From the NCBI GenBank assembly GCA_017630455.1, contig JAGBVG010000063.1, forward strand, positions 106,135 through 170,134: 64,000 bases of DNA. The letters are read 5' to 3'. This stretch comes from Alistipes sp. (lineage in GTDB: Bacteria; Bacteroidota; Bacteroidia; Bacteroidales; Rikenellaceae). The notes under the pieces were generated by a model that did not search any database, was not told the origin of the DNA, and saw only the letters and a program-made list of their open reading frames with translations. This document shows positions 34,518 through 43,964 of the stretch, in pieces; the stretch's first letter is position 1; every line of letters begins with the position of its first letter. The position numbers were made by a program, and so were the translations under genes.

Positions 34518-37500
34518 CTATTCAGTTTTAATATTATCAAGTACCGAACCCTTAATAATCTTAGGAGATGGGTTGTGTATAACAACCTCCGAAGCTTCAT
34601 CCGCAGAGGATGATCGGGTAAACTCGCCAATCTCTCGACTATCATTAGCTACAAACTCCTCGAATGAGAAGCTCTCGCCGGCATAATCCTTGATTCTTTC
34701 GACAATGGCCTGACGTGATATCGAGTTGAAGTATGGAATATTGTTATTCATACACGAGTTAACCTCCGCGCGGTAGACACCTCGCGCGTGGAAGAATGCA
34801 CCCTCATAGATATCCACAATGTCGTCATAGTTTTCGTGGAAGATCAGGTGACGCCACTCCACAGTAGAGTACTTGCCCGATAGCGAGATATTTCTATACC
34901 AGCCATACGCCTTAGCACTCTCAACCTCTGCCACGTGGCCACAACACACGCACTTACACTTCTGGATGTATTCGTTGTGATAGATATACTCATCCGCCAA
35001 CTTGCCGAAGCCGTGGCCACACGCCTCGTGCTGCATCAAACCTCGATAGTCGTTTGGATAGTCACCACGGCAGTGAGGCATAAATGCCACAGCTGCGCCA
35101 GTAGTCCACAATGATGTTACACCCTCGTATGCATCGCTGTTCATCAAGCAGATGATAAGGCTCTGGTTGATATTTTCTGGTGTGATTTTACCATCCACGT
35201 CATTCAATATGTACGACACCACAGCATCTTCATCGACGCGCAGACGGCCTCCAGCTCCTGCACCGTATGTAGAGTTGAACTTTGTGGTTCGCCAGATATT
35301 TACGTCCGAACATACACCACTGTCGTAAGATAGTGCAAAGTCGATATTTATATTGAAGTATTCGCGATAGGTCTTGTAAGGCTCAATGCCAAAGAAGTAC
35401 TCCATACCCTCAATGACATCAGCCTCGTAGCTGCCATCATAGATATCCTTGGCACTATATCCATCGCCCACAATGGTTATATTTATACCTCCGTTATTAC
35501 CCTTTGTTGCTTGCTGCAAAACGTATTCGCTATCTTCATCCTTCTCATAGTCATACTGAACGATGTCGTACGTACACGTTATAGGCTCGCCATTTTCGTT
35601 TAGCTTATCGGTGAGTGTAAAGATGATCTTATCCTCACGTACACCTGCGCCGTGTGGTAGATCCTCGATGGTGACCTTAAGCTGGGTCTTCTTATAGCCA
35701 CTCTGAATGTCCACACTCGCCCAATCGGGACAGTATGTCACCTTCCAGTTGCCATCCGAATTGAGAACTACATCTCTTGTGCTGCCCTTGTTAAGGAGTC
35801 CTGCCTGCATAGGGCGGCAAACAAAGTTGCGATAGGCACTGATACGTTTGAACTCTCGCCAGTTTTCAGCATTTTTATAGGCGTCAATAGCCTCTTCGGG
35901 CACAACAAGAGCAATGCTGCTTTTGTCTACGCCATTAAATGCCGAGCCATCAAGCTGAGGTGGCTCAACGGCGTGACACTCAACCATTTCGAGGGAGCGG
36001 CAGTTCTCGAAGGCGTGTTGATCGATTCTCTGCAGATCCTTTGGCAGTACCACAGCCGAGAGTCTCTGACAATTACAGAAGGCATAACCCTCAATATACT
36101 GCACGGTTGATGGTATCTTCATAGTGTCGCGCAGGTATATGCAGCGATCAAAGGTCGCCCAGGGGATAATATTCAAGCCTTCAGGTAGGGTGACGTGTGC
36201 CACGTAGGAGTCGGCAAATACCTCGTTGCCGAGTTTTTTGATTGTCGATGGTAGGTGGACATCGCCTCTCATCATATGATTACCAGCTAAAGCCCACGCA
36301 TCTAACTCCTCAACACCCTCTGGGATATGTACTGAGGTGATTTTGGTAGGAAGTCCACCAACCCTCTTGATGTGTGCAGGGATGGTAACATCGCCTGTGA
36401 GGTTTGGTGGAAAGGCACCACCCTCCAATGCCTGCAGCGACTCTGGGATATGCAACCTACCTGTCATATAAGGGCAAGCACCAAAGGCTGCACCACCAAT
36501 ATACTTAATATTAGGTGGAAGTATAAACTCGCCCGTGAGATTACACTTCTGTCCATCAGCAGGATTAAATATACCACCGCCAATATACTCGAGCGACATC
36601 GGCAGGTAGATAGAGCCTGTGAGTGATGAATTTTGGTTATTGTAAGCTTCAAATACGTCAGAGCCAAGATGCTTCAGACCCTCAGGGAATATCAACGAGC
36701 CTCGCAATGAACAGCCAAGGAATGCTGCGTTGCCGATACCAACAAGATGATCTGGCCAAACGACATAGGATAGGTATCTCATTTGCTGGAATGCTCCCAT
36801 AGGAATATAGTCATCTGCCGATAGTGGCTGATCGTAAGGCAGTGGACCCCAGCCGCCCTCCCAGGTATAGGACGTCTGATCAATCGTGCGTAACTCTTTG
36901 AGGTTCACAGCCTCGAGATATGGCATATTTTCGCGAATGTAGCGGAAATGGTCGTGACGCGATAGTGTGCCAGTTAGCTTAAGATTTACAATCTCCTTTG
37001 GGTCGATACCCATACGTGCCACCACATCACCGATATATTCATCTCGCTCCACGTGTACGGTTACATACTCGCGAGCTTCGCCATTATGCGAGAGCTGGTC
37101 ATTCTGCCAAGGCGATATTGACTCTGCAATAAGTGAGAGCTCGTAGTCTCCCTCGGGCATTCGTTTCACCACCTCCAGTGTGAATTTATGCAATTTGTTA
37201 GGTGCGTAGACCATCACATCATCGCGGCTAAACGAGTACGCCTGACCGTCAATATTTACAGATATCAACGTCTTACCAGCATCCACGCTCTGTGGTACGA
37301 CAATCGCTCTATAGTCGCCACTCGAGTATATCGGTGTGATTGCCTCGGGAGAGGTGCTGTCGTCTACTGACACAACGCCGCTCTGCAGGTTGATATTCGA
37401 ACTAAGGTATGTGTTGTTGATCTGAACAACCTTCGAGATGTTGTTCCACTCGCCCGGCTCAAAACCTATACCCTCGACCAGGGTTATCTGTACGCCCGCC

Positions 37501-38054
37501 ATAATATGCTTGTGCTGAAGAGCTACATAGCCCTCCGTAGGGAGAACTCTCTCGGCTTTAGCCCAAAGGAAGTCGCTCGCCTCATATCCATACATATTAG
37601 TGTTGGGCACGGTGATGTTTTGCTGACGCTTCACAGTGAATGGATACTCCAAAACGCTCGAAAGATCTTGGTCGTAAGGATAGTATCCATAAGCATCAAT
37701 AGGCGTGTAGTTATTCTTCCAATAAAACTGATAAGCACCTGTCCACGAATCATCCTCGTAGTTGTAGACAAAGCGAACGTTGTTAGCATAGTTGTCACGC
37801 AAAGTTAGCTCCGGAGCCTCCTCGCCATCATAAAAGGCCACAAAGACACCTATCTTGTCGCCATCGGCAAAACCCGTGTCGTTAACACGTGTAACATACT
37901 GCTGTGAGATTTGAGCGCAGAGGTTCATCTCAATGCTATTCTGGGGCACTTCTCGCACCACAATCTCCTCGCCATCGTAGGTGCACGACACTGCTCCTAT
38001 GAGTAACGAAAATATGGCGCATCGCATAGCGTGCTTTAGTAATGAATATCTCAT
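34518..38054 (-). CDS. Giant surface lipoprotein: fimbrillin-like, LRR, BACON, M64-type metallopeptidase (copy B)
   Basis: A protein of 1178 aa with the same module order as copy A. The signal ends AVSC. The fimbrillin-like part has TRVNDTGFADGDKIGVFVA, AYGYYPYD, ASDFLWAKAERV and KHIMAGVQITLVEG. The LRR part is longer, with LPEGLNIIPWATFDRC and LPKDLQRIDQHAFENC. The BACON domain (VLNSDGNWKVTYCPDWA) leads into the M64 region with IVGDGYSAKDIYDGSY and LMQHEACGHGFGKLADEY (H1009, E1010, H1014). Just after this lies a Cys-rich insert, CKCVCCGH, absent from copy A and possibly a second metal site. It is second in the operon, 17 nt after copy C. It is the copy with the most complete protease signature. 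Confidence 0.8.
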   Translation of the reverse strand: MRYSLLKHAMRCAIFSLLIGAVSCTYDGEEIVVREVPQNSIEMNLCAQISQQYVTRVNDTGFADGDKIGVFVAFYDGEEAPELTLRDNYANNVRFVYNYEDDSWTGAYQFYWKNNYTPIDAYGYYPYDQDLSSVLEYPFTVKRQQNITVPNTNMYGYEASDFLWAKAERVLPTEGYVALQHKHIMAGVQITLVEGIGFEPGEWNNISKVVQINNTYLSSNINLQSGVVSVDDSTSPEAITPIYSSGDYRAIVVPQSVDAGKTLISVNIDGQAYSFSRDDVMVYAPNKLHKFTLEVVKRMPEGDYELSLIAESISPWQNDQLSHNGEAREYVTVHVERDEYIGDVVARMGIDPKEIVNLKLTGTLSRHDHFRYIRENMPYLEAVNLKELRTIDQTSYTWEGGWGPLPYDQPLSADDYIPMGAFQQMRYLSYVVWPDHLVGIGNAAFLGCSLRGSLIFPEGLKHLGSDVFEAYNNQNSSLTGSIYLPMSLEYIGGGIFNPADGQKCNLTGEFILPPNIKYIGGAAFGACPYMTGRLHIPESLQALEGGAFPPNLTGDVTIPAHIKRVGGLPTKITSVHIPEGVEELDAWALAGNHMMRGDVHLPSTIKKLGNEVFADSYVAHVTLPEGLNIIPWATFDRCIYLRDTMKIPSTVQYIEGYAFCNCQRLSAVVLPKDLQRIDQHAFENCRSLEMVECHAVEPPQLDGSAFNGVDKSSIALVVPEEAIDAYKNAENWREFKRISAYRNFVCRPMQAGLLNKGSTRDVVLNSDGNWKVTYCPDWASVDIQSGYKKTQLKVTIEDLPHGAGVREDKIIFTLTDKLNENGEPITCTYDIVQYDYEKDEDSEYVLQQATKGNNGGINITIVGDGYSAKDIYDGSYEADVIEGMEYFFGIEPYKTYREYFNINIDFALSYDSGVCSDVNIWRTTKFNSTYGAGAGGRLRVDEDAVVSYILNDVDGKITPENINQSLIICLMNSDAYEGVTSLWTTGAAVAFMPHCRGDYPNDYRGLMQHEACGHGFGKLADEYIYHNEYIQKCKCVCCGHVAEVESAKAYGWYRNISLSGKYSTVEWRHLIFHENYDDIVDIYEGAFFHARGVYRAEVNSCMNNNIPYFNSISRQAIVERIKDYAGESFSFEEFVANDSREIGEFTRSSSADEASEVVIHNPSPKIIKGSVLDNIKTE

Positions 38055-38071
38055 ATAACTATATTATTTTA

Positions 38072-41000
38072 CTAATTAGGAAGTTCAATCTTATCCTTTG
38101 CAACAAACTCCTCGAAGTCGAACTCTTCGTCGGCGCACTCCATTATGCGTCGCACGAGAACCTCACGGCTGATAGTGTTGAAGTAGTGAACATAGGCATT
38201 ACCCATAACACTCTGATTCTCGGAGCGATATACGCCACGGGCGTGGTTGCAGCCTCCTTCAAACATATCGACTATGGATGAGTATTTTTCGTGGAATATG
38301 AGGTGATACCAAGGCAGCTGTGTCAGTTTATTTGTCTTGGTAATATTCTGCCACCAGCCGTGCTCCTTGGCATAGCTGTACTCACTATTCATATTACATC
38401 CTGGGCATCCGCACGCGTCGATAAATGTCAGGTGAGTGACCGACTCTGGACCCAGTTTACCGAAGGCCCTACCAACCAACTCGTGAAGAATGTAGCCTCG
38501 TTGGTCGTAAGGATATTGATCTGTACTCTTACCCATCCAGCTGATTGCGAAGCCATTACTCTCGATATCTGTGGTATTTGCCAAGATATTCGAGTTGAAA
38601 AGCACGAGTACTGTCGAGTTATGCTCATTTCCGTCAATGCCTACGCCATACTGACGGGCATATTCGCGCACCATCTTCTTATCTCCGTGCAGCGTCATAT
38701 AGTGCTCGGAGTTGAAGCGTGTCTGGCCACCTAATGGCTCGGGCGATACGGCGTATGCTGTGCTTACGGTGAAGTATTTGCGATAGGATTTCATAGGCTC
38801 GATGCTGAAGATATGCTCCATCTGCTCCTTCATATCGCTGAGATACTTACCGCTCACAATATCATCGGCGCAGTAACCCTCTCCCACCAAGAATAGAGGT
38901 ATGGCCTTATTGCCCTTGGTAGCATTTTGGAGCACCACAACCTGATCCTCTCCGACAGTTGCACCCACCTGGCGCACGTCGGTATAGGTGGTGTAGTCCT
39001 TGCCCTTGAGCGAGAATACTATGCGTCCCTCGCGTGTCTGCGATCCAGCAGGCTGCGATTTCACGGTAATTGTAAGCTCCTCTTTGCCATCACCCTCGCT
39101 TGGCGATACTGTTACCCAATCTGGACACTCAACAACCTCCCACGGACCTTGAGCTCTGATGATGCCCTGTCGTACCACGCCCTTGTCGAGTGTAACGATG
39201 CTTGGAATGTTGAATGCCAACTCTTTGTATGCTGTGATATTCTTAAACTGGTTCCATACCGAGGTATTTCTGTAGAGCTCCACAGATGCCTCTGGAACTT
39301 GAAGAATACACTTGTCGAATGCCAAGTTGAAGGTTTGTCTATCTACGACTGGAGGCTCTGCGGCCATACATATAAACGTAGTAATCGAGTGGTCGGTAAA
39401 TGCGTTTCTGCCGATATACTCCACATTCTTACCGAGATATACCTTCTGCAAGCTGCCGTTACTAGCAAATGCTTCATCACCCAAATAGACATAGGAGTCA
39501 CCCACAACTACCGACGAGATATCTGTATTCGAAAATACGCAATCGATATACGACAGAGTTTCGGGGAGTACCAGCTCACCAGAGATATGATTGTATCGGA
39601 ATGCGCCGTTTACAATCTTCTTGATGTTTGGTGGGAACTTCATATTTGTCACGCGCATATATGCCTCCCAAAAGGCATTCTTCTCGATAAACTTGAGGCT
39701 TGCGGGCCACTCAATGACATTCTTAATCCTAAGACCTGCAAACGCACTATCACCGATGCGCACCACACCATCGTGCAGAATCAGGTTTGTACCCTTTTTA
39801 GAGAAGCCGATGCGGAATGCACCGCCAGGAATCTCTGTCATAGTCGATGGAATGACAATATCGCCCGATAGGTTATTACCCAAGCCATTAAAGGCATTTT
39901 CACCGAGATGCTCCAACTTCTGAGGTAGGTAGAATGTGCCATAGAATTGTCCTGATGTTTCGAATGCGCTACCACCGATATATGTCAAGTTGTCAGTTAG
40001 TATCAACTCACCTCTAAGATATCTACTGCGAAATCCTGCGCCACCAATATGTTTGAGTGTATGAGGCATCACGATCTCAGCATCGCAATCCCAGAACGCA
40101 TACTCCTGAACAGTCTCAAGACCCTCGGGTAGAATGATTGGCGAGGTAAGGAGCAGGTCGCTCATAGCGTTGCTTCCAATGTGCTTCAGGTTTGTAGGTA
40201 GTACCACCTGACGCAAATTCTCAAAACCTCTAAATGCTTCATTCGGAAGATAATCGTCGAGGAAGTAGTCTTTCCATCCGCCACCGTTGATCCATTCATT
40301 ATGGAAAAAGACGTGAACAAACTTCGCATCACTCAGGTTGATGCTCTTGAGGCTCTTTTGTGCTATCTCTTTCAGATAGCTAAAATCGTCGTGGTTGAGC
40401 TCGCCCCCGAGTTTGAGATTTTTAATCTGTGTGGTGTCATATCCCAACTCGGCCATCACATCGCGGAATGTTCCTGCCTTAGGTACATTAATAACGATAT
40501 AGGAGTTGCTATCGAAGTTGTGCGATGTCTCATCATTCTCCCACTCCGATATCTCGCCACGGGTGAGGTCAAATTCGAAATCTCCAGACTCGCGCTTGTT
40601 TACCGTGAGGGTGAAATTGTGTAGCTTGCCCATCTGATACTCCATATCATAGTCCAAGCTATGTTTGTAGGTTACGCCATCAATAGTAACACTCATAAGC
40701 GCCAAGCCTGCGCTAATACTCTGAGGCACAACTACGGCACGATATACGCCCTCGTTTTGCGGAAGCATAATGATGCCTCTGTCAACCTCGCCGTAAGGTA
40801 CTGGCACACCATTCGAAAGATCAATTTTTGCGTGACGCAGGGTGTTTTCGATCTGCACAATCTTCTCATACTCGGCCCACTCATTATTTGTGAAGCCGGT
40901 ACCCTTGACAAGCTGCACCTTCACACCAGCCATACGGTGGGTGTAGTGCACTATGATCACATCCTTCGTAGGAGCGATGTGCGATGCCTTGCACCACAAG

Positions 41001-41518
41001 AAATCCGAGGTCTCATAGTTTGACATACTGCCATCATCTGGCACGATATCCTGTCTGTAATTGACTTCGTAGCTGTATTCCAATGGGTTAGAGATATACT
41101 CCACGGCGGGATAGTAGCCGTAGATGTCGATAGGAGTTTCGCTATCCTTCCAATAGATTGTAGCTGGCGAGTTCCACGAGTTATCCTCGGCGTTGTAGGT
41201 ATAAATAGCGTTTGTTGCGCGGAGGTTAGAGTCGCTCAACTCTCCTGCAACACCATTATCATAGTCAATAATGTAGATACCCATCTTGTCGCCAGTGGCA
41301 AAGCCATTGTCGTTTACTCGGGTGGTATACTCTTGGTTAACGGAGCCCTGAATGGTGAGTGGTAATCTGTCGATTGAGGGATCGCGGAGCTCCTCAAGGT
41401 CTGCCTTTTGACACGAGGCAGTGATAAGAATAAGAGCAAGAATGGCTATTCTCGCTATAGGCTCACGCAATGAGCGAATAGGGGGGGGTAATTGCTTGAA
41501 AATCAATTTATTACACAT
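38072..41518 (-). CDS. Giant surface lipoprotein: fimbrillin-like, LRR, BACON, degenerate M64 region (copy C)
   Basis: A protein of 1148 aa, first in the operon. The module order is as in copies A and B, but the zinc motif reads LHELVGRAFGKLGPES: H1012 and E1013 remain, the second His is R1017, and LADE is LGPE. It is probably not a peptidase. A Cys cluster, DACGCPGCN, sits where copy B has CKCVCCGH. The N-terminus is odd: ATG 41518 puts 36 residues, including QLPPPIRS, before the lipobox Cys (ITASC). The PPP is encoded by C8 on the coding strand. A TTG at codon 17 (LREPIARIAILALILITASC) would give a normal lipoprotein signal and may be the real start. Confidence 0.78.
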   Translation of the reverse strand: MCNKLIFKQLPPPIRSLREPIARIAILALILITASCQKADLEELRDPSIDRLPLTIQGSVNQEYTTRVNDNGFATGDKMGIYIIDYDNGVAGELSDSNLRATNAIYTYNAEDNSWNSPATIYWKDSETPIDIYGYYPAVEYISNPLEYSYEVNYRQDIVPDDGSMSNYETSDFLWCKASHIAPTKDVIIVHYTHRMAGVKVQLVKGTGFTNNEWAEYEKIVQIENTLRHAKIDLSNGVPVPYGEVDRGIIMLPQNEGVYRAVVVPQSISAGLALMSVTIDGVTYKHSLDYDMEYQMGKLHNFTLTVNKRESGDFEFDLTRGEISEWENDETSHNFDSNSYIVINVPKAGTFRDVMAELGYDTTQIKNLKLGGELNHDDFSYLKEIAQKSLKSINLSDAKFVHVFFHNEWINGGGWKDYFLDDYLPNEAFRGFENLRQVVLPTNLKHIGSNAMSDLLLTSPIILPEGLETVQEYAFWDCDAEIVMPHTLKHIGGAGFRSRYLRGELILTDNLTYIGGSAFETSGQFYGTFYLPQKLEHLGENAFNGLGNNLSGDIVIPSTMTEIPGGAFRIGFSKKGTNLILHDGVVRIGDSAFAGLRIKNVIEWPASLKFIEKNAFWEAYMRVTNMKFPPNIKKIVNGAFRYNHISGELVLPETLSYIDCVFSNTDISSVVVGDSYVYLGDEAFASNGSLQKVYLGKNVEYIGRNAFTDHSITTFICMAAEPPVVDRQTFNLAFDKCILQVPEASVELYRNTSVWNQFKNITAYKELAFNIPSIVTLDKGVVRQGIIRAQGPWEVVECPDWVTVSPSEGDGKEELTITVKSQPAGSQTREGRIVFSLKGKDYTTYTDVRQVGATVGEDQVVVLQNATKGNKAIPLFLVGEGYCADDIVSGKYLSDMKEQMEHIFSIEPMKSYRKYFTVSTAYAVSPEPLGGQTRFNSEHYMTLHGDKKMVREYARQYGVGIDGNEHNSTVLVLFNSNILANTTDIESNGFAISWMGKSTDQYPYDQRGYILHELVGRAFGKLGPESVTHLTFIDACGCPGCNMNSEYSYAKEHGWWQNITKTNKLTQLPWYHLIFHEKYSSIVDMFEGGCNHARGVYRSENQSVMGNAYVHYFNTISREVLVRRIMECADEEFDFEEFVAKDKIELPN
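41481..41488 (-). repeat. Homopolymeric tract (C8 on the coding strand) near the 5' end of copy C
   Basis: Eight identical bases lie between the candidate ATG (41518) and the lipobox. A slip of one base would shift the frame before the signal peptide if translation starts at the ATG, or alter only the leader if it starts at the downstream TTG. The other two copies have no such tract. Confidence 0.7.
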
Positions 41519-42053
41519 AATATGTCAAATATCAATTAATACCCAAAGTGTTATAATCTACCGCAATATGCGAGCATTGTAGACCCACATACATACGAGT
41601 AAATTTTAGTATAAATTTTTAAATTTGCTTTCTTTGTAATGATCCTTTCGTAATACGTCGCACATAGTAAGTGCGGTATTATCAGCACAAAGTAAAGAAA
41701 ATTATTCCATAATAACAAATATTTGGCGTTGAAAATTTATCTCTATAAAGAAACTCTTGTTCTTCGCTCAAGGACTTAATATATAAATAGTTTGGAGTAT
41801 ATTCCCCTGTCAGCTGACAACCTCCCCAAAATGTTTCTCTAATGGATAATCCGCGAGGGAAGGGGTGTTTTTACTCTATTTTTGGATTACCTCTTGTTTT
41901 TTTTGTTTATTGTCCGTATATTCGTATATTCTATGCAGTAGTGTGGGGGGGTGGGGTGATGTGCCATTGTTTCGTCGTGAGGCAGTGGAGGGAGTGTGAT
42001 GGTGATATCTGCGACAAGGAAGATTTTTATTTTAGCCTAAATTATAAATAAAT
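41519..42053. other. 535-bp divergent intergenic region
   Basis: AT-rich region between the leftward lipoprotein operon and the rightward AzgA permease. It holds a bulged hairpin (TAATACGTCGCAC at 41651-41663 with GTGCGGTATTA at 41671-41681), a rightward TAAATTTG box at 41620-41627 far from any gene, and a G7 run at 41945-41951. I found no convincing -7 box for the lipoprotein operon, so its promoter may be non-canonical or under a dedicated sigma factor. No convincing gene was seen. Confidence 0.6.
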
Positions 42054-43346
42054 ATGTTGAACAGACTATTTGGATTTGATCCGACTAAATCCACAATCAG
42101 AAAAGAGATCGTGGCGGGAATCACCACATTCCTCACAATGTCCTACATCCTCGCGGTAAACCCTACGATGTTTAGCCAGCTCGATGGTATGCCCGGCGGA
42201 GCTGTATTTACATCCACAGCGTTGGCGGCAATCATAGGCTGTCTCTCAATGGCATTCTTGGGTAAGCTCCCATTTGGTCTCGCACCAGGAATGGGTCTTA
42301 ATGCCTTCTTTGTCTATAGTGTATGTCTCGGTATGGGCTATTCGTGGCAGTTTGCACTCACAGCGGTGTTGCTCGAGGGATTCATATTCATAATCCTCAC
42401 GCTTACGAATGTCCGCGAGGCGATCGTCAATGCCATACCTATCAGCTTGCGTAATGCCATTGGTGCGGGTATCGGACTCTTTATCGCCTTCATCGGTCTT
42501 AGCAGCGCGGATGTGGTTGTAGGCAACGACTCTACGTTGGTTGCGTTGGGCGATATCACATCTGGCTCGGCGCTGTTGGCTCTTATAGGTTTGCTAATCA
42601 CCGGATTTATGTTTATGCGTAATGTCCCTGGTGCGATTCTCATCGGCATCATCATTACGATGATTATAGGTATCCCTATGGGTGTTACGGAGTTCAAGGG
42701 TATTCTTTCTGAGCCCGAATCCATAGAGCCTATCTTCTGCAAATTTCAGCTGGAAAATATCTTCACGCTCGATATGCTTGTAGTGGTGTTCACATTCCTA
42801 TTTATAGATATGTTCGACACCGTTGGTACACTTGTCGGTGTCTGTATCAAGGCTAATATGGTCGACGAGAAGGGTAATATTCGTAGAATCAAGCAGGCGT
42901 TTATGGCAGACTCCATTGCCACTACTGCGGGTGCTTTCCTCGGCACGTCGACTACTACTACATACGTCGAGAGCGCGGCAGGTGTGGCACAGGGTGGTCG
43001 CTCGGGTCTCACAGCCTTTGCCGTTGCGGTATGCTTCGCCATCTCGCTCTTCTTCTCGCCGCTGTTCCTCTCTATACCATCAGCGGCTACAGCTCCTGCA
43101 CTTGTCATTGTGGGTCTCTTGATGTTGGAGTCTATTGTTAAGGTTCCGTTTGAGGACTTCTCGGAGTCTATTCCTGCATTCGTATGTGTCATTATGATGC
43201 CACTCACCTACTCCATCTCTAATGGTATTATGTTGGGTATGATAGCTTATGTGTTGATAAACCTCGTGTGTGGCAAGTCGAAGAAGATCACAATCCCGAT
43301 GTATATCCTTGCGGTGTTGTTTATTCTGAAATTTATATTCATATAG
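42054..43346 (+). CDS. AzgA-type NCS2 purine (adenine/guanine/hypoxanthine) permease
   Basis: Inner-membrane purine transporter of 430 aa with 12 or more helices. The start FGFDPTKSTIRKEIVAGITTFLTMSYILAVNP is typical of the AzgA/PbuG branch. It is followed by GLAPGMGLNAFF (substrate-site helix), ISLRNAIGAGIGLFIAFIGL, LFIDMFDTVGTLVGV and GTSTTTTYVESAAGVAQGGRSGL, the second signature. It differs clearly from the NCS2 permease at 7365-8636, which is of the xanthine/uracil branch. It is monocistronic, and the ATG at 42054 is preceded by an A/T-rich leader. Confidence 0.9.
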   Translation: MLNRLFGFDPTKSTIRKEIVAGITTFLTMSYILAVNPTMFSQLDGMPGGAVFTSTALAAIIGCLSMAFLGKLPFGLAPGMGLNAFFVYSVCLGMGYSWQFALTAVLLEGFIFIILTLTNVREAIVNAIPISLRNAIGAGIGLFIAFIGLSSADVVVGNDSTLVALGDITSGSALLALIGLLITGFMFMRNVPGAILIGIIITMIIGIPMGVTEFKGILSEPESIEPIFCKFQLENIFTLDMLVVVFTFLFIDMFDTVGTLVGVCIKANMVDEKGNIRRIKQAFMADSIATTAGAFLGTSTTTTYVESAAGVAQGGRSGLTAFAVAVCFAISLFFSPLFLSIPSAATAPALVIVGLLMLESIVKVPFEDFSESIPAFVCVIMMPLTYSISNGIMLGMIAYVLINLVCGKSKKITIPMYILAVLFILKFIFI

Positions 43347-43347
43347 T

Positions 43348-43493
43348 TCATTCACGCGCGAGGTTGTGGTGGTCGATGCCTCGAGGTGCGATGGTGGCAA
43401 TACGTGGAGCGATATGGAAGATGTGGCTGTGGGTACGGGCATCACCTCCGCAACGCAAAACTACTTCGACACTGCATTTGGCGAGGTATTGTA
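43348..43493 (+). pseudogene. Possible C-terminal remnant of an unknown gene
   Basis: Directly after the permease stop, a frame without an ATG reads about 48 protein-like residues (FTREVVVVDASRCDGG, then MEDVAVGTGITSATQNYFDT, ending FGEVL and a stop at 43491-43493). Codon use resembles neighbouring genes. It could be the 3' end of a gene whose front was lost in the same rearrangement that cut the sulfatase, or a tiny ORF from a GTG. I do not recognise the family. Confidence 0.3.
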
Positions 43494-43964
43494 GCGGCTC
43501 CAATGTGGTGACTCCCAGTCACAATCCTCCGAAAATTTCTCTTCGTAGTGGCGCACCAACGAATCCTGTGGCTGCACAAGCTCGGCGTAGGGGTGTTGGC
43601 CGACGCGAGCATAGTCGGGGTTGTCGCCATAATATATCGTGTCGGCATAGCGCCAATACTCCTTGTTACCGCGCACCTCGGTATGTCCCGAGTGCTGACC
43701 TGTCATAAACGAGGCTCGGGATGGTGCGCTCACGGGGCTTCCGGCATACGCCTGTGTGAAGCGCATACCCTCGCGCGCCATCCTGTCAATATTTGGGGTC
43801 TCGATAAGCTGCTGGCCATAGCATCCGACATTGTTATATCCCAAGTCGTCGCACATAATGACGATGATGTTAGGCTGTTGGCGTTTGGTGCAACCAACAA
43901 GTAATGGAATAAGAATACCTCCGCCTAATATCATACGGTATAATCTCTGAACTCTCTGTTTCAT
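43461..43964 (-). pseudogene. Truncated sulfatase (N-terminal third, Ser-type)
   Basis: A lipoprotein-like signal (ILIPLLVGC) is followed by the start of a sulfatase: NIIVIMCDDLGYNNVGCYG with metal-binding Asp pair, TPNIDRMAREGMRFTQAY, and the active-site motif SAPSRASFMTGQH, whose Ser would be oxidised to formylglycine by anSME. The frame stops after about 167 residues (RYNTSPNAVSK), whereas such enzymes are about 450-550 aa; the rest of the domain is absent because the permease gene begins beyond. The ATG 43964 overlaps the anSME stop by 4 nt (ATGA), the normal coupling of the pair. The product would be inactive. Confidence 0.8.

Noticed and set aside
41842-42051. Open frame of 69 codons before the AzgA permease
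   Set aside because: The composition (Cys, Trp and Tyr runs, VVWGGGV from a G-tract) is not protein-like, and no promoter or family was recognised.
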